NCBI GenBank assembly: GCA_016714645.1
Contig: JADKCI010000004.1
Location: 477,501-541,500, forward strand
Direction of reading: 5' to 3'
Source of the DNA: Chromatiaceae bacterium
GTDB taxonomy: Bacteria > Pseudomonadota > Gammaproteobacteria > Chromatiales > Chromatiaceae
DNA: 64,000 nucleotides
Shown: piece by piece, positions 11,523 to 19,454 of the stretch
Numbering within the stretch: position 1 is the stretch's first letter
How the letters are laid out: each line of letters begins with the position of its first letter
The notes under the pieces: model-generated
Databases searched by the model: none
What the model was told of the DNA's origin: nothing
What the model saw: the letters and a program-made list of their open reading frames with translations, nothing else
Made by a program: the position numbers and the translations under genes

Positions 11523-12188
11523 CTATTCAGTCGTCAGGTTGTCGAGGCGTAAGGGTTGTTGAAGGGGTTCGCCGTCCAGGCGGGGTAAGCCGTCCGCGCC
11601 CAGCAGCAAACGGCCCTGGGCGAACCATCGCACCACTTGCGGATAGATGCGGTGCTCCTGAATCAGCACCCGGGCCGCCAACCGGGTGGCATCATCGTCG
11701 GGCTCCACCTTGACCACCGCCTGAAGCACCGCCGGGCCGCCATCCAGCTCCTCCGTGACAAAGTGCACCGTCGCCCCGTGTTCGCGTTCACCGACCTCCA
11801 GGGCCCGTTCGTGGGTGTGCAGGCCGCGAAACTTGGGCAGTAGGGAGGGGTGGATGTTGAGCATCCGGCCTCGGTAATGGGTCACGAAGCCCGGGGTCAG
11901 GATGCGCATGAAACCGGCCAGGGCTACCAGCCCGGGCTGAAAGCCGTCGATGAGGTCCATGAGGGCCGCGTCGAAGGCGGGGCGGTCGGGGTAATCCCGA
12001 TGGCTCAGCACCCGCCCCTCGATAGCGGCCTGCCGCGCCCGTTCCAGCCCGAAGGCATCCGCCTCGTTGGCAATGACGGCGCGGAGGTGAATGGGCAGTG
12101 TCCCGTTCTGGACCGCATCAATCAGGGCCTGCAGGTTGCTCCCGCTGCCCGAGATCAGCACTACCACGGACAGGGGGCTACTGCTCAC
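11523..12188 (-). CDS. purN: Phosphoribosylglycinamide formyltransferase (PurN)
   Basis: Transfers a formyl group from 10-formyltetrahydrofolate to GAR, the third step of de novo purine synthesis. The 221-residue protein has the phosphate-binding ISGSGSNLQALI near residues 11-22, LAGFMRIL, the NIHPSLLPKF segment with the catalytic Asn and His, and GATVHFVTEELDGGP with the catalytic Asp. It overlaps purM by four bases, and the two form the usual purMN unit, here leftward. The C-terminal tail is a little longer than in E. coli. Confidence 0.96.
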   Translation of the reverse strand: MSSSPLSVVVLISGSGSNLQALIDAVQNGTLPIHLRAVIANEADAFGLERARQAAIEGRVLSHRDYPDRPAFDAALMDLIDGFQPGLVALAGFMRILTPGFVTHYRGRMLNIHPSLLPKFRGLHTHERALEVGEREHGATVHFVTEELDGGPAVLQAVVKVEPDDDATRLAARVLIQEHRIYPQVVRWFAQGRLLLGADGLPRLDGEPLQQPLRLDNLTTE

Positions 12189-13255
12189 GCCGCCGCCCTC
12201 TGGGCGAAAATCACTGCGGGCGGTCCCGAGCAGGCCTCGATACGGCCTAGAATCCAGGCGGACTCACCCAATTCCCCCAGCCGCTGGCAGGCCAGCTCGG
12301 CCATGGCCACCGGGACGCAGAGCACGAGGCCGACGCCACAGTTGAAGGTGCGCCGCATCTCCGCCTCCGCGACCCCGCCCTGGGCTTGCAGCCAGGCGAA
12401 GACGGGCGGCAGTCCCCAGGAGTCCAGGTCGATGACCGCCTGGGTACCTTTGGGCAGGACGCGCGGCAGATTCTCCGGCAGGCCGCCGCCGGTGATGTGG
12501 GCCATGGCATGGACCGGCACTTCCTTCATCAATTCCAGCACCGGTTTGACATAGATGCGGGTAGGGGCCAGCAGGCGCTCCCCCAGGGTCATGCCCTCCA
12601 GATCCTGCTGGAGTTGGGCGCCACTGACCTCGAGGATCTTGCGGATTAGCGAATAGCCGTTTGAATGGGGGCCGGAGGAGGCTAGGCCGACCAGGACGTC
12701 CCCGGGCTGGACGCGATCGGGCGTCAGGAGTTGGTCCTTCTCGGCGATGCCAACGCAAAAGCCCGCCAGGTCGTAGTCACCGGGGGCGTACAGCCCCGGC
12801 ATCTCCGCCGTCTCACCGCCGGTGAGGGCGCAGCCCGCCAGTTCGCAGCCCTTGGCAATACCTGCCACCACGGCGGTGGCGACCTCGAGGTCGAGCCGTC
12901 CGGTGGCGTAGTAGTCAAGAAAAAAGAGGGGCTCGGCCCCGGCCACCAGGATGTCGTTGGCGCACATGGCCACCAGGTCGATCCCAATGGTGTCGTGGCG
13001 ACCCAGTTCCAGGGCCAATTTTAGCTTGGTGCCCACCCCATCCGTGCCCGATACCAGCACCGGCTGGCGGTATTTATCCAGGGGTAATTCGAAGAGGGCG
13101 CCAAAGCCCCCCAACCCCGTCATGACGCCGGGCCGGGAGGTGGCGGCGGCCAAGGGCTTGATACGCTCCACCAATGCATTGCCAGCGTCGATATCGACCC
13201 CGGCGTCGCGGTAACTCAGCCCGGGTTTGTTAGGGGTAGGGAGGTCCTGGGGCAT
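12185..13255 (-). CDS. purM: Phosphoribosylformylglycinamidine cyclo-ligase (PurM)
   Basis: AIR synthase; closes the imidazole ring using ATP in step five of purine synthesis. It has 356 residues, and the family N-terminus LSYRDAGVDIDAGN follows the chosen start. An upstream in-frame ATG at 13321 would add 22 residues of no family character, whereas 13255 has GGAG seven bases before it. Motifs SGTDGVGTKLKLA and GGGLPENLPRV match the ATP-binding and glycine-rich segments. It lies upstream of purN with a four-base overlap and diverges from the phosphatidyltransferase gene. Confidence 0.96.
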   Translation of the reverse strand: MPQDLPTPNKPGLSYRDAGVDIDAGNALVERIKPLAAATSRPGVMTGLGGFGALFELPLDKYRQPVLVSGTDGVGTKLKLALELGRHDTIGIDLVAMCANDILVAGAEPLFFLDYYATGRLDLEVATAVVAGIAKGCELAGCALTGGETAEMPGLYAPGDYDLAGFCVGIAEKDQLLTPDRVQPGDVLVGLASSGPHSNGYSLIRKILEVSGAQLQQDLEGMTLGERLLAPTRIYVKPVLELMKEVPVHAMAHITGGGLPENLPRVLPKGTQAVIDLDSWGLPPVFAWLQAQGGVAEAEMRRTFNCGVGLVLCVPVAMAELACQRLGELGESAWILGRIEACSGPPAVIFAQRAAA

Positions 13256-13382
13256 GACGGGCTCCAATAATGAATCAGTCCGTATTCTAGCAGTTGGCCC
13301 TGACCGCCGGTACTTGGACAAAGCCGGGTCCGGGGGAATAAAATCCTCGCCACTGCTCGTTTACCCAGGGGATGTCACGGCC

Positions 13383-13943
13383 TTGAAACTCAGGGATCTG
13401 CCCAACATCATCAGCTTTCTACGCTTGCTGGCGGTGATGCCCGTGGTGCTACTCCTCCTGGAGGGGGCCTTTGGCTGGGCGCTCCTGCTGTTCGTCTTGG
13501 CAGGCCTGTCCGATGGACTCGATGGCTTTCTCGCCAAGCAATTCCACTGGCAGAGCCAGTTGGGCGGCATCCTGGACCCCTTAGCCGATAAGACCCTGCT
13601 GGTCGCCTGCTTTCTGGTCCTGGGGGCCCTTAAGCTGATCCCCATCTGGCTCGTGGTGGCCGCCATCAGTCGCGACCTTATCATTGTCGGTGGCGCTACC
13701 CTCTATCACTTCCGGGTCGCGGAAATCCGGCCGGCGCCAACCTGGGCGAGTAAGCTCAATACCCTGCTGCAGATCGCCCTGGTGGTGGCCGTCATCGCCA
13801 ATGCCGGCCCCTTGCCCCTGCCTGCCCTCCTGGTGGCGGCCCTGACCTGGGCCTGTCTCGCCACCATCCTCATCAGCGGTCTTCAGTATGTCTGGGTCTG
13901 GTCGCGCAAGGCGCGGGCCATGGGCCTGCACGAGGATTCATGA
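13383..13943 (+). CDS. CDP-alcohol phosphatidyltransferase
   Basis: Membrane enzyme that transfers a phosphatidyl group from CDP-diacylglycerol to an alcohol. The signature DGLDGFLAKQ...GGILDPLADK (D-x2-D-G-x2-A-x9-G-x3-D-x3-D) is complete apart from Lys in place of the usual Arg. Four to five hydrophobic segments follow. The 186-residue product is of PgsA size, and phosphatidylglycerophosphate synthase is one candidate substrate class. The start is a TTG at 13383 with AGGGGA ten bases upstream; earlier in-frame starts would place about 50 non-conserved residues ahead of the domain. The gene stands alone, with purM diverging on one side and the glycosyltransferase converging on the other. Confidence 0.85.
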   Translation: MKLRDLPNIISFLRLLAVMPVVLLLLEGAFGWALLLFVLAGLSDGLDGFLAKQFHWQSQLGGILDPLADKTLLVACFLVLGALKLIPIWLVVAAISRDLIIVGGATLYHFRVAEIRPAPTWASKLNTLLQIALVVAVIANAGPLPLPALLVAALTWACLATILISGLQYVWVWSRKARAMGLHEDS

Positions 13944-13965
13944 GCCACCCCGGTTGTCCCGGGCA

Positions 13966-15099
13966 TCAGCTAACCGGGTTCTGTTCCAACTCCTCCAGGT
14001 AGTGGCGGGCGCTGCGCCCCTGGTCATAGTCCGCCACCGCCGCCTTCAGGACCTCGCGGGGCGGCGGCCGATCCAGGGTCGCGCGCATGGCCTCGGCCAG
14101 GGCCGCTATATCTCCGACCGGCACCAGGGGGCCAAGGCGCCCGGCGTCCAGCACCTCCGCCGGGCCGCTGGGACAATCCGTCGCGACCACTGGCGTGCCC
14201 AGGGCCATGGCCTCGGTCAGGACGTTGGGCGAGCCCTCCCAGGCGGAGGAGAGGACGAAGAGGTCGGCCGCGGCCAGGAAGGGCAGGGGATTGGCCTGGA
14301 AACCGGGGAGATCCACCTGGTGTTGAATACCCAGTTGCCTGACCAGGTCTGTCAGGGCCTGGCGGTCACTGCCCTCGCCGATGATGACCAGCCGGCAGGG
14401 GCGGTCCTGGCTCACCCGCGCGAAGGCGCGGATCAGGGTGGGGAAGTCTTTCTGACGTTGCAGCCGGCCGGCCCCCAGGATGACCGGCGGCCCCTCCTTC
14501 TGGAACCAGGGATGGGGACAGGGCTCCGCGGCCAGCAGTCCCTGATCGGGGGTGATGACCGGATTGCGGATGACGCGGATAGACTCCAGCGGCAGCCGGG
14601 CCAGGGCAGCGGTGTCCGCCGCCACGCCCTGGGAGACCGCCACGATGCGATCCATGCGCGGATACAGCCAGCGCAGGGGCCAGGCGCGCCACTGGCGCGC
14701 CAGGGCCGAGCGTCCGGCCAGGGCGGCGGATAGGTTAGTCCCCAGCCGCAGCACCAGGCGGGTGTCGGTACCCGCCAGCCCCCGCGCCAGCACCGCCGCC
14801 CGCCCCGCCCGCTCCTTGACCACCAGCAGCGCCGGGGGCCGTTGCCGCCGCAGATAGCGCGCCAGGGCCGGAATGGCCAGCAGACTATGGTCGGTGCCGA
14901 GCGGCAGGCGATTGATCTCCGCCGGCAGCTCACGCAGATGGGGGCTCTGATCGCGAATCAGCAGCAGATCGACCCGCCGGCCCGCCGCCACGAAGCCGCC
15001 CAGCAGATTGACCAGCATGCGCTCCACCCCGCCGCTTCCGGAAAAGGAGGCCAGGACGGCGAGGGGGGGACGGTCGGACGGGGCGGGGTGATCAGGCAT
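13966..15099 (-). CDS. Glycosyltransferase family 4
   Basis: 377-residue GT-B fold enzyme of the RfaG/WaaG type. The N-terminal GSGGVERMLVNLL segment resembles the acceptor-domain loop. The C-terminal half has ILGAGRLQRQKDFPTLIRA and the E-x7-E nucleotide-sugar motif in SSAWEGSPNVLTEAMALGTPVVA. Substrate and acceptor are unknown; it could act on a polysaccharide or lipopolysaccharide. The ATG at 15099 is preferred over the upstream frame extension, which adds 17 unconserved residues. It is divergent from lutA with a 91-base intergenic region and has no other polysaccharide genes around it. Confidence 0.88.
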   Translation of the reverse strand: MPDHPAPSDRPPLAVLASFSGSGGVERMLVNLLGGFVAAGRRVDLLLIRDQSPHLRELPAEINRLPLGTDHSLLAIPALARYLRRQRPPALLVVKERAGRAAVLARGLAGTDTRLVLRLGTNLSAALAGRSALARQWRAWPLRWLYPRMDRIVAVSQGVAADTAALARLPLESIRVIRNPVITPDQGLLAAEPCPHPWFQKEGPPVILGAGRLQRQKDFPTLIRAFARVSQDRPCRLVIIGEGSDRQALTDLVRQLGIQHQVDLPGFQANPLPFLAAADLFVLSSAWEGSPNVLTEAMALGTPVVATDCPSGPAEVLDAGRLGPLVPVGDIAALAEAMRATLDRPPPREVLKAAVADYDQGRSARHYLEELEQNPVS

Positions 15100-15190
15100 G
15101 GGGCGGCTCGCGGCAGGGACGGGTGGGCATCGGGCTATGCTATATTCCAATCCTATTCACGGTTGCCAACAAGCGCGCTTTTCAACCCCC

Positions 15191-15937
15191 ATGCCCAAAC
15201 CTGACAGCGTTTACTTCTTTGGCACCTGCCTCATCGACCTGGTCATGCCCCTGGCCGGCCTGGCGGCCATGCGGCTGCTCCAGCGGGAGGGCATTGAAGT
15301 CATCTATCCCCAGGGCCAGACCTGTTGCGGCCAACCGGCCTACAACTCGGGTTACGACGCCGAGGCCCGGGCGGTGGCGCGCTGTCAGCTCGATGCCTTG
15401 AGTCGCGATATTCCGGTGGTGGTGCCTTCCGCCTCCTGCGCCGGCATGCTGAAGGTCCAGTATCCCAAGCTGTTCGCGGGCACCCCGGACCAGGCGCGTG
15501 CCGAGCGGCTGGCGGCGCGGGTTTATGAGCTGACGGATTTCCTGGCGCGGGTGCTGGATTGGCGACCGGTCGACCGGGGCGAGCCCCTCAAGGTCGTGCT
15601 GCACCATTCCTGCTCGGCGCGCCGCGAGATGGGGGTAGCCGAAGCCGCGACCGACCTGCTGTCGCGGCTGGCCCACCTGGAGACAGTGGAACCCGATCAC
15701 GCCCACGAATGCTGTGGCTTCGGCGGCACCTTCGCCGTGAAGCAGCCGGAGATCTCGGCGGCCATGGCGGCGGACAAGGCCGACGCCCTCGCGGCCACGG
15801 GTGCCCAGGTCCTGGTCAGCCAGGATTGCGGCTGTCTGCTCAATTTGGGCGGCACCCTGGCGCGCCGGTTCCCGGACGCGGGGCCCCGCGTCCAGCACAT
15901 CGCCGAATTGCTGTGGGAGCGCACCCATGAGTCCTGA
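15191..15937 (+). CDS. lutA: LutA-type (Fe-S)-binding lactate utilisation protein
   Basis: First subunit of the LutABC (YkgEFG) L-lactate oxidation complex. The 248-residue protein has two cysteine-rich CCG repeats (TCCGQPAYNSG at 44 onward and ECCGFGGTF near 173) like heterodisulfide reductase subunit B. These would hold a non-cubane or 4Fe-4S cluster. The chosen ATG (MPKPDSVYFF) gives the family N-terminus; the frame is open further upstream. A TATATT element about 40 bases before the start could be a -10 box. It overlaps lutB by 11 bases. Confidence 0.9.
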   Translation: MPKPDSVYFFGTCLIDLVMPLAGLAAMRLLQREGIEVIYPQGQTCCGQPAYNSGYDAEARAVARCQLDALSRDIPVVVPSASCAGMLKVQYPKLFAGTPDQARAERLAARVYELTDFLARVLDWRPVDRGEPLKVVLHHSCSARREMGVAEAATDLLSRLAHLETVEPDHAHECCGFGGTFAVKQPEISAAMAADKADALAATGAQVLVSQDCGCLLNLGGTLARRFPDAGPRVQHIAELLWERTHES

Positions 15938-17339
15938 GTTTCCCGTCCGCGTCAGCCAGGCCCTCGGCAATGACCGGGTGCGCCGCAATATCCGGCGCAC
16001 CATGGATGGGCTGGTCCTCAAACGCCACAAGGCCTTTCCCGATGAGCATGAACTGGCGGTTCTGCGTCGGCGCGGCAAACTGATCCGCGGCCATGCCCTG
16101 GCCCATCTGCCGGATCTGCTGGAGGAACTGGAGCGCAATTGCCAGCGCAACGGCATCCAGGTGCATTGGGCAGAGACCGCGGCGGAGGGTAATGCCCTGG
16201 TCCGCGACATCCTGCGCCGGCATGGAGCCGATCGGGTCATCAAGGGCAAGTCCATGGTCTCGGAGGAGATGGGCCTCAACCACTATCTGGAGGCCCAGGG
16301 CATCCGCGCCGTGGAGACGGACCTGGGGGAGTTCATCCTCCAGTTGGGGGACGAAAGGCCCTCCCACATCATCGCCCCGGCGATCCACAAGGACCGGGTG
16401 GAGATCGCCCAACGCTTTGCCGCTCACTTTCCCGAGTACCCCTACACCGAGGATATCGAGGGTCTGACCGCCATCGCCCGCCGCATCATGCGGGAGCACT
16501 TTGGCCAGGCCATCGCCGGCCTCTCCGGGGTCAATTTTGCCGTCGCCGAGACCGGCACCCTCTGCCTGGTCGAGAACGAGGGCAATGGTCGCCTCTGCAC
16601 CACCGCGCCCCAGGTGCATATCGCGGTCTGTGGCATCGAGAAGGTCATCGCCCGCCTGGATCAATTACCGCCCCTCCTGACCCTGCTGACGCGCTCCGCC
16701 ACCGGCCAACCCATCACTACCTACGTCAATATGATCAGCGGTCCCCGGCGGGAAGGCGAGCTAGACGGTCCCCGCGAGGTCCATCTGGTCCTGCTGGACA
16801 ATGGCCGTTCCCGCATCCATGGCGACCCCCAACTGAGTTCCACCCTGCGGTGTATTCGCTGCGGCGCCTGCATGAACCACTGCCCGGTCTATTCCCGCCT
16901 GGGCGGCCATGCCTATGGCACCGTCTATCCCGGCCCCATTGGCAGCGTCCTCGAACCCCAACTCCAGGGCCTCGATCGTCTGGGCGAGTTGGCGGATGCC
17001 TCCAGTCTCTGCGGCGCCTGTGGCGAGGTCTGCCCGGTGCGCATCCCCCTGCCGGCCCTGCTGCGCCGCTTGCGCGCCGAGGGAGTGCGCGGTCGCAAGG
17101 GCTCCCAGGTGGTAGGTCGGGGCAGCCGCCGCAAGCCCCTGCACCGGCTGATCTGGACCCTATGGCGCTGGGTCAACGCCTCCCCGACCCTCTATCGAGG
17201 TCTGACGGGTCTGGGCACCCGGCTGCGCTGGCTGGTGCCCAAGCACTTGGGTCCTTGGACCCGGACCCGGTCCGCGCCCGCCATTGCCCCCCGGAGTCTC
17301 CATGAGTTGGCACGGCTGGAGGGCTTTCAGGGTGAATGA
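15927..17339 (+). CDS. lutB: LutB-type ferredoxin-like iron-sulfur protein
   Basis: 470-residue LutB subunit: an N-terminal LUD domain followed by a two-cluster ferredoxin module (CIRCGACMNHCP with Cys309, 312, 315, 319 and CGACGEVCP with Cys362, 365, 369). In the LutABC complex this subunit is thought to carry electrons from lactate toward the quinone pool. A C-terminal region rich in Arg and Trp (about residues 400-470) is normal for the family. The start overlaps the end of lutA; lutC follows after 125 bases with no clear terminator. Confidence 0.92.
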   Translation: MSPEFPVRVSQALGNDRVRRNIRRTMDGLVLKRHKAFPDEHELAVLRRRGKLIRGHALAHLPDLLEELERNCQRNGIQVHWAETAAEGNALVRDILRRHGADRVIKGKSMVSEEMGLNHYLEAQGIRAVETDLGEFILQLGDERPSHIIAPAIHKDRVEIAQRFAAHFPEYPYTEDIEGLTAIARRIMREHFGQAIAGLSGVNFAVAETGTLCLVENEGNGRLCTTAPQVHIAVCGIEKVIARLDQLPPLLTLLTRSATGQPITTYVNMISGPRREGELDGPREVHLVLLDNGRSRIHGDPQLSSTLRCIRCGACMNHCPVYSRLGGHAYGTVYPGPIGSVLEPQLQGLDRLGELADASSLCGACGEVCPVRIPLPALLRRLRAEGVRGRKGSQVVGRGSRRKPLHRLIWTLWRWVNASPTLYRGLTGLGTRLRWLVPKHLGPWTRTRSAPAIAPRSLHELARLEGFQGE

Positions 17340-17464
17340 ATGCGAAATGGCGGCTAATGATCGCGGGCTCGGCACCCTGTTCCCTCCTGGTCCCTACCAA
17401 CTGCTGGCATCCGACCCGGGCCATCGGGCTCTGACACCCATATTGCTGGCTGCTGATTCTCGCC

Positions 17465-18154
17465 ATGAGTGACCCCCGCATCGCCATCCTGTCTCGTTTG
17501 CGCGCCCGGCACCCGGCCGCGCGCCCCCTGCCCGAAAATCCGGTGCGCCGCTTCGATTGGTCCCCCCAGGAGCGGCTGAGCCGCTTCCGGGAGGCCCTGG
17601 AGGCGGTGCGCGGCGAGGTGGTCCTGGTCGGCGCGGACTGGCCGCTCCGCCTGTTCGCCTGGCTGCGCGCCAGGGACGCCAGCAATCTGCGCTATGCCCC
17701 CGCGACCGAGCTGGGCCAGGCACTGGAGAAGGGTTGGCCGGACGGCGAGGCCATTCGCCTGATTCCTCATCGCGAGCCGGTGGAGACCTGCCGACAGGAT
17801 CTCTTTGCCAACACGGATGCGGGTCTGACCGGCTGCTTCGGTGGCATCGCCGAGACGGGCTCCCTGGTCCTCTGGCCCAGCATCCAGGAGCCCCGGCTGC
17901 TGTCGCTGGTGCCGCCTATCCATGTCGTGGTGCTGGACGCCCGCCGCATCCGCTCGACCTTTCATGAATTCCTGGTGGAGGAGGACTGGGTGGGGCAGGG
18001 CCTGCCCACCAACGCCCTGCTGATCAGCGGCCCCTCCAAGTCGGCGGATATCGAGCAGACCCTGGCCTATGGGGTGCATGGGCCCAAGGAACTGCTGGTT
18101 TTGGTGCGGGAGGATCCAGACCCTGCGGGCGACCCCTCGGCGGCGGCATCGTAG
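17465..18154 (+). CDS. lutC: LutC-type LUD domain protein
   Basis: Third LutABC subunit. The 229-residue protein has the LUD-domain segments AGLTGCFGGIAETGSLVLW near 119-137 and GVHGPKELLVLV at the C-terminus. The last 15 residues are low-complexity (DPAGDPSAAAS). The whole lut operon suggests growth on L-lactate through the iron-sulfur pathway, with no flavin lactate dehydrogenase or permease gene in view. lipA begins 63 bases later. Confidence 0.9.
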   Translation: MSDPRIAILSRLRARHPAARPLPENPVRRFDWSPQERLSRFREALEAVRGEVVLVGADWPLRLFAWLRARDASNLRYAPATELGQALEKGWPDGEAIRLIPHREPVETCRQDLFANTDAGLTGCFGGIAETGSLVLWPSIQEPRLLSLVPPIHVVVLDARRIRSTFHEFLVEEDWVGQGLPTNALLISGPSKSADIEQTLAYGVHGPKELLVLVREDPDPAGDPSAAAS

Positions 18155-18217
18155 GAGCCGAGCCCCCTGCGCGACCCCTCGTTCACCCCCGCCCCCTCAC
18201 TCCCCCGGAATAACCCC

Positions 18218-19216
18218 ATGACCGACACCCCGTCCCTCGCTGCCCCGTCCCGCGCCACCCCCGAGACCCACCAACGGGGCTTGGATAAGGTGGCGCGCAT
18301 CCCGGTCAAGGTGGAGCCGGTCGGCGAACCCCTGCGTAAGCCCGCCTGGATTCGCGCCCGCGCGCCTATCGGGCCGGGGGTGACCCGCATCAAGCGTTTG
18401 CTGCGCGAGGCCAAGCTGACGACCGTCTGCGAGGAGGCACAGTGTCCTAATCTCGGCGAATGCTTTAATCACGGCACCGCCACCTTCATGATCCTGGGGG
18501 ATGTCTGCACCCGCCGCTGCCCCTTCTGTGACGTGGCCCATGGTCGCCCAGTCGCCCCCGATCCGGATGAGCCGGAGCACCTGGCCCAGTCCATCGCCGT
18601 CCTGGGCCTGGGTTATGTGGTCATCACCTCCGTCGATCGCGACGACCTGCGGGATGGTGGCGCCGGCCACTTCGCTGCCTGTCTGCGCGCCATCCGCCAC
18701 CGCGCCCCGCGGACGCGCCTGGAGATCCTGGTGCCGGACTTCCGCGGCCGGGAGTCCCTGGCCCTCGATCAATTCATGGGCGATGGTCTGCCGGACCTTT
18801 TCAATCACAATCTGGAGACGGTGCCCCGCCTCTACCCCCGGGCCCGCCCCGGTGCCGAATATGCCGGCTCCCTGGCCTTGCTCGGCGCCTTCAAGGCGCG
18901 CCACCCCGCTATTCCCACCAAGTCCGGCCTCATGCTCGGCCTGGGCGAGGAGGAGGGCGAGGTGCTGGCGGTCATGGCCGACCTGCGCGCCCAGGGCTGC
19001 GATATGCTCACCCTGGGCCAGTACCTGGCCCCCAGCCGCTCCCACCTGCCGGTGGTCCGCTACTGGACCCCGGATGAATTCGCGGGCCTGCGCCGCGCGG
19101 GCGAGGCCCTGGGTTTTGTCAATGTCGCCAGCGGCGCCATGGTGCGCTCGTCCTACCATGCGGATCGCCAGGCCACCGAGGCCCTGGCGGAGTTCAACAC
19201 CGCGTCCGCGGCCTGA
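18218..19216 (+). CDS. lipA: Lipoyl synthase
   Basis: Radical SAM enzyme that inserts two sulfurs into octanoyl groups on E2 and GcvH proteins. The auxiliary cluster motif CEEAQCPNLGEC is near residues 72-83, the radical SAM motif CTRRCPFC follows near 98-105, and the diagnostic RSSYHAD lies near the C-terminus. 332 residues, normal length. It follows lutC rather than lipB. Lactate oxidation yields pyruvate, whose dehydrogenase needs lipoate, so the proximity may be functional, though that is inference. Confidence 0.97.
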   Translation: MTDTPSLAAPSRATPETHQRGLDKVARIPVKVEPVGEPLRKPAWIRARAPIGPGVTRIKRLLREAKLTTVCEEAQCPNLGECFNHGTATFMILGDVCTRRCPFCDVAHGRPVAPDPDEPEHLAQSIAVLGLGYVVITSVDRDDLRDGGAGHFAACLRAIRHRAPRTRLEILVPDFRGRESLALDQFMGDGLPDLFNHNLETVPRLYPRARPGAEYAGSLALLGAFKARHPAIPTKSGLMLGLGEEEGEVLAVMADLRAQGCDMLTLGQYLAPSRSHLPVVRYWTPDEFAGLRRAGEALGFVNVASGAMVRSSYHADRQATEALAEFNTASAA

Positions 19217-19228
19217 TCCTGGGCAAAT

Positions 19229-19277
19229 TTGATCTGGATCAAGGCGAGTTCCCCGGGTCTGTATAAATTTCCGCCTG
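19229..19277 (+). promoter_or_regulatory. FNR/ANR-type box and promoter of the HAO-family gene
   Basis: TTGATCTGGATCAA at 19229-19242 is an exact match to the FNR/ANR consensus TTGAT-N4-ATCAA. A TATAAATT stretch at 19262-19269 is a good -10. If transcription starts near 19277, the box is centred at about -41.5, the class II activator position. No -35 consensus is needed at such promoters. A leader of about 180 bases then precedes the cytochrome gene. The sites are direct observations; activation under low oxygen is inferred from the family of regulators. Confidence 0.85.
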
Positions 19278-19454
19278 GGGAAGTGCGAAGCGCGCCAGAA
19301 GAAAAACACAGCGATAGGGGCGCAGGGGACAGGGAGCGGTAAATCAAGGATGTGAACAGCGGGTGCCGCCGTGCTTTCCCAAGGGTCCGAGTATCGCATC
19401 TAACCCGGTTCGAACCGGCCGGGAGAGCCTGTTCCACCTCAAAGGAGAGCATCA

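Noticed and set aside
13888..14733. 281-codon plus-strand frame antisense to the glycosyltransferase
   Set aside because: The minus-strand frame has complete GT4 motifs; the plus frame is Gly/Gln/Arg low complexity.
17284..17472. 62-codon frame between lutB and lutC
   Set aside because: Overlaps the end of lutB in another frame, with no ribosome binding site or similarity.
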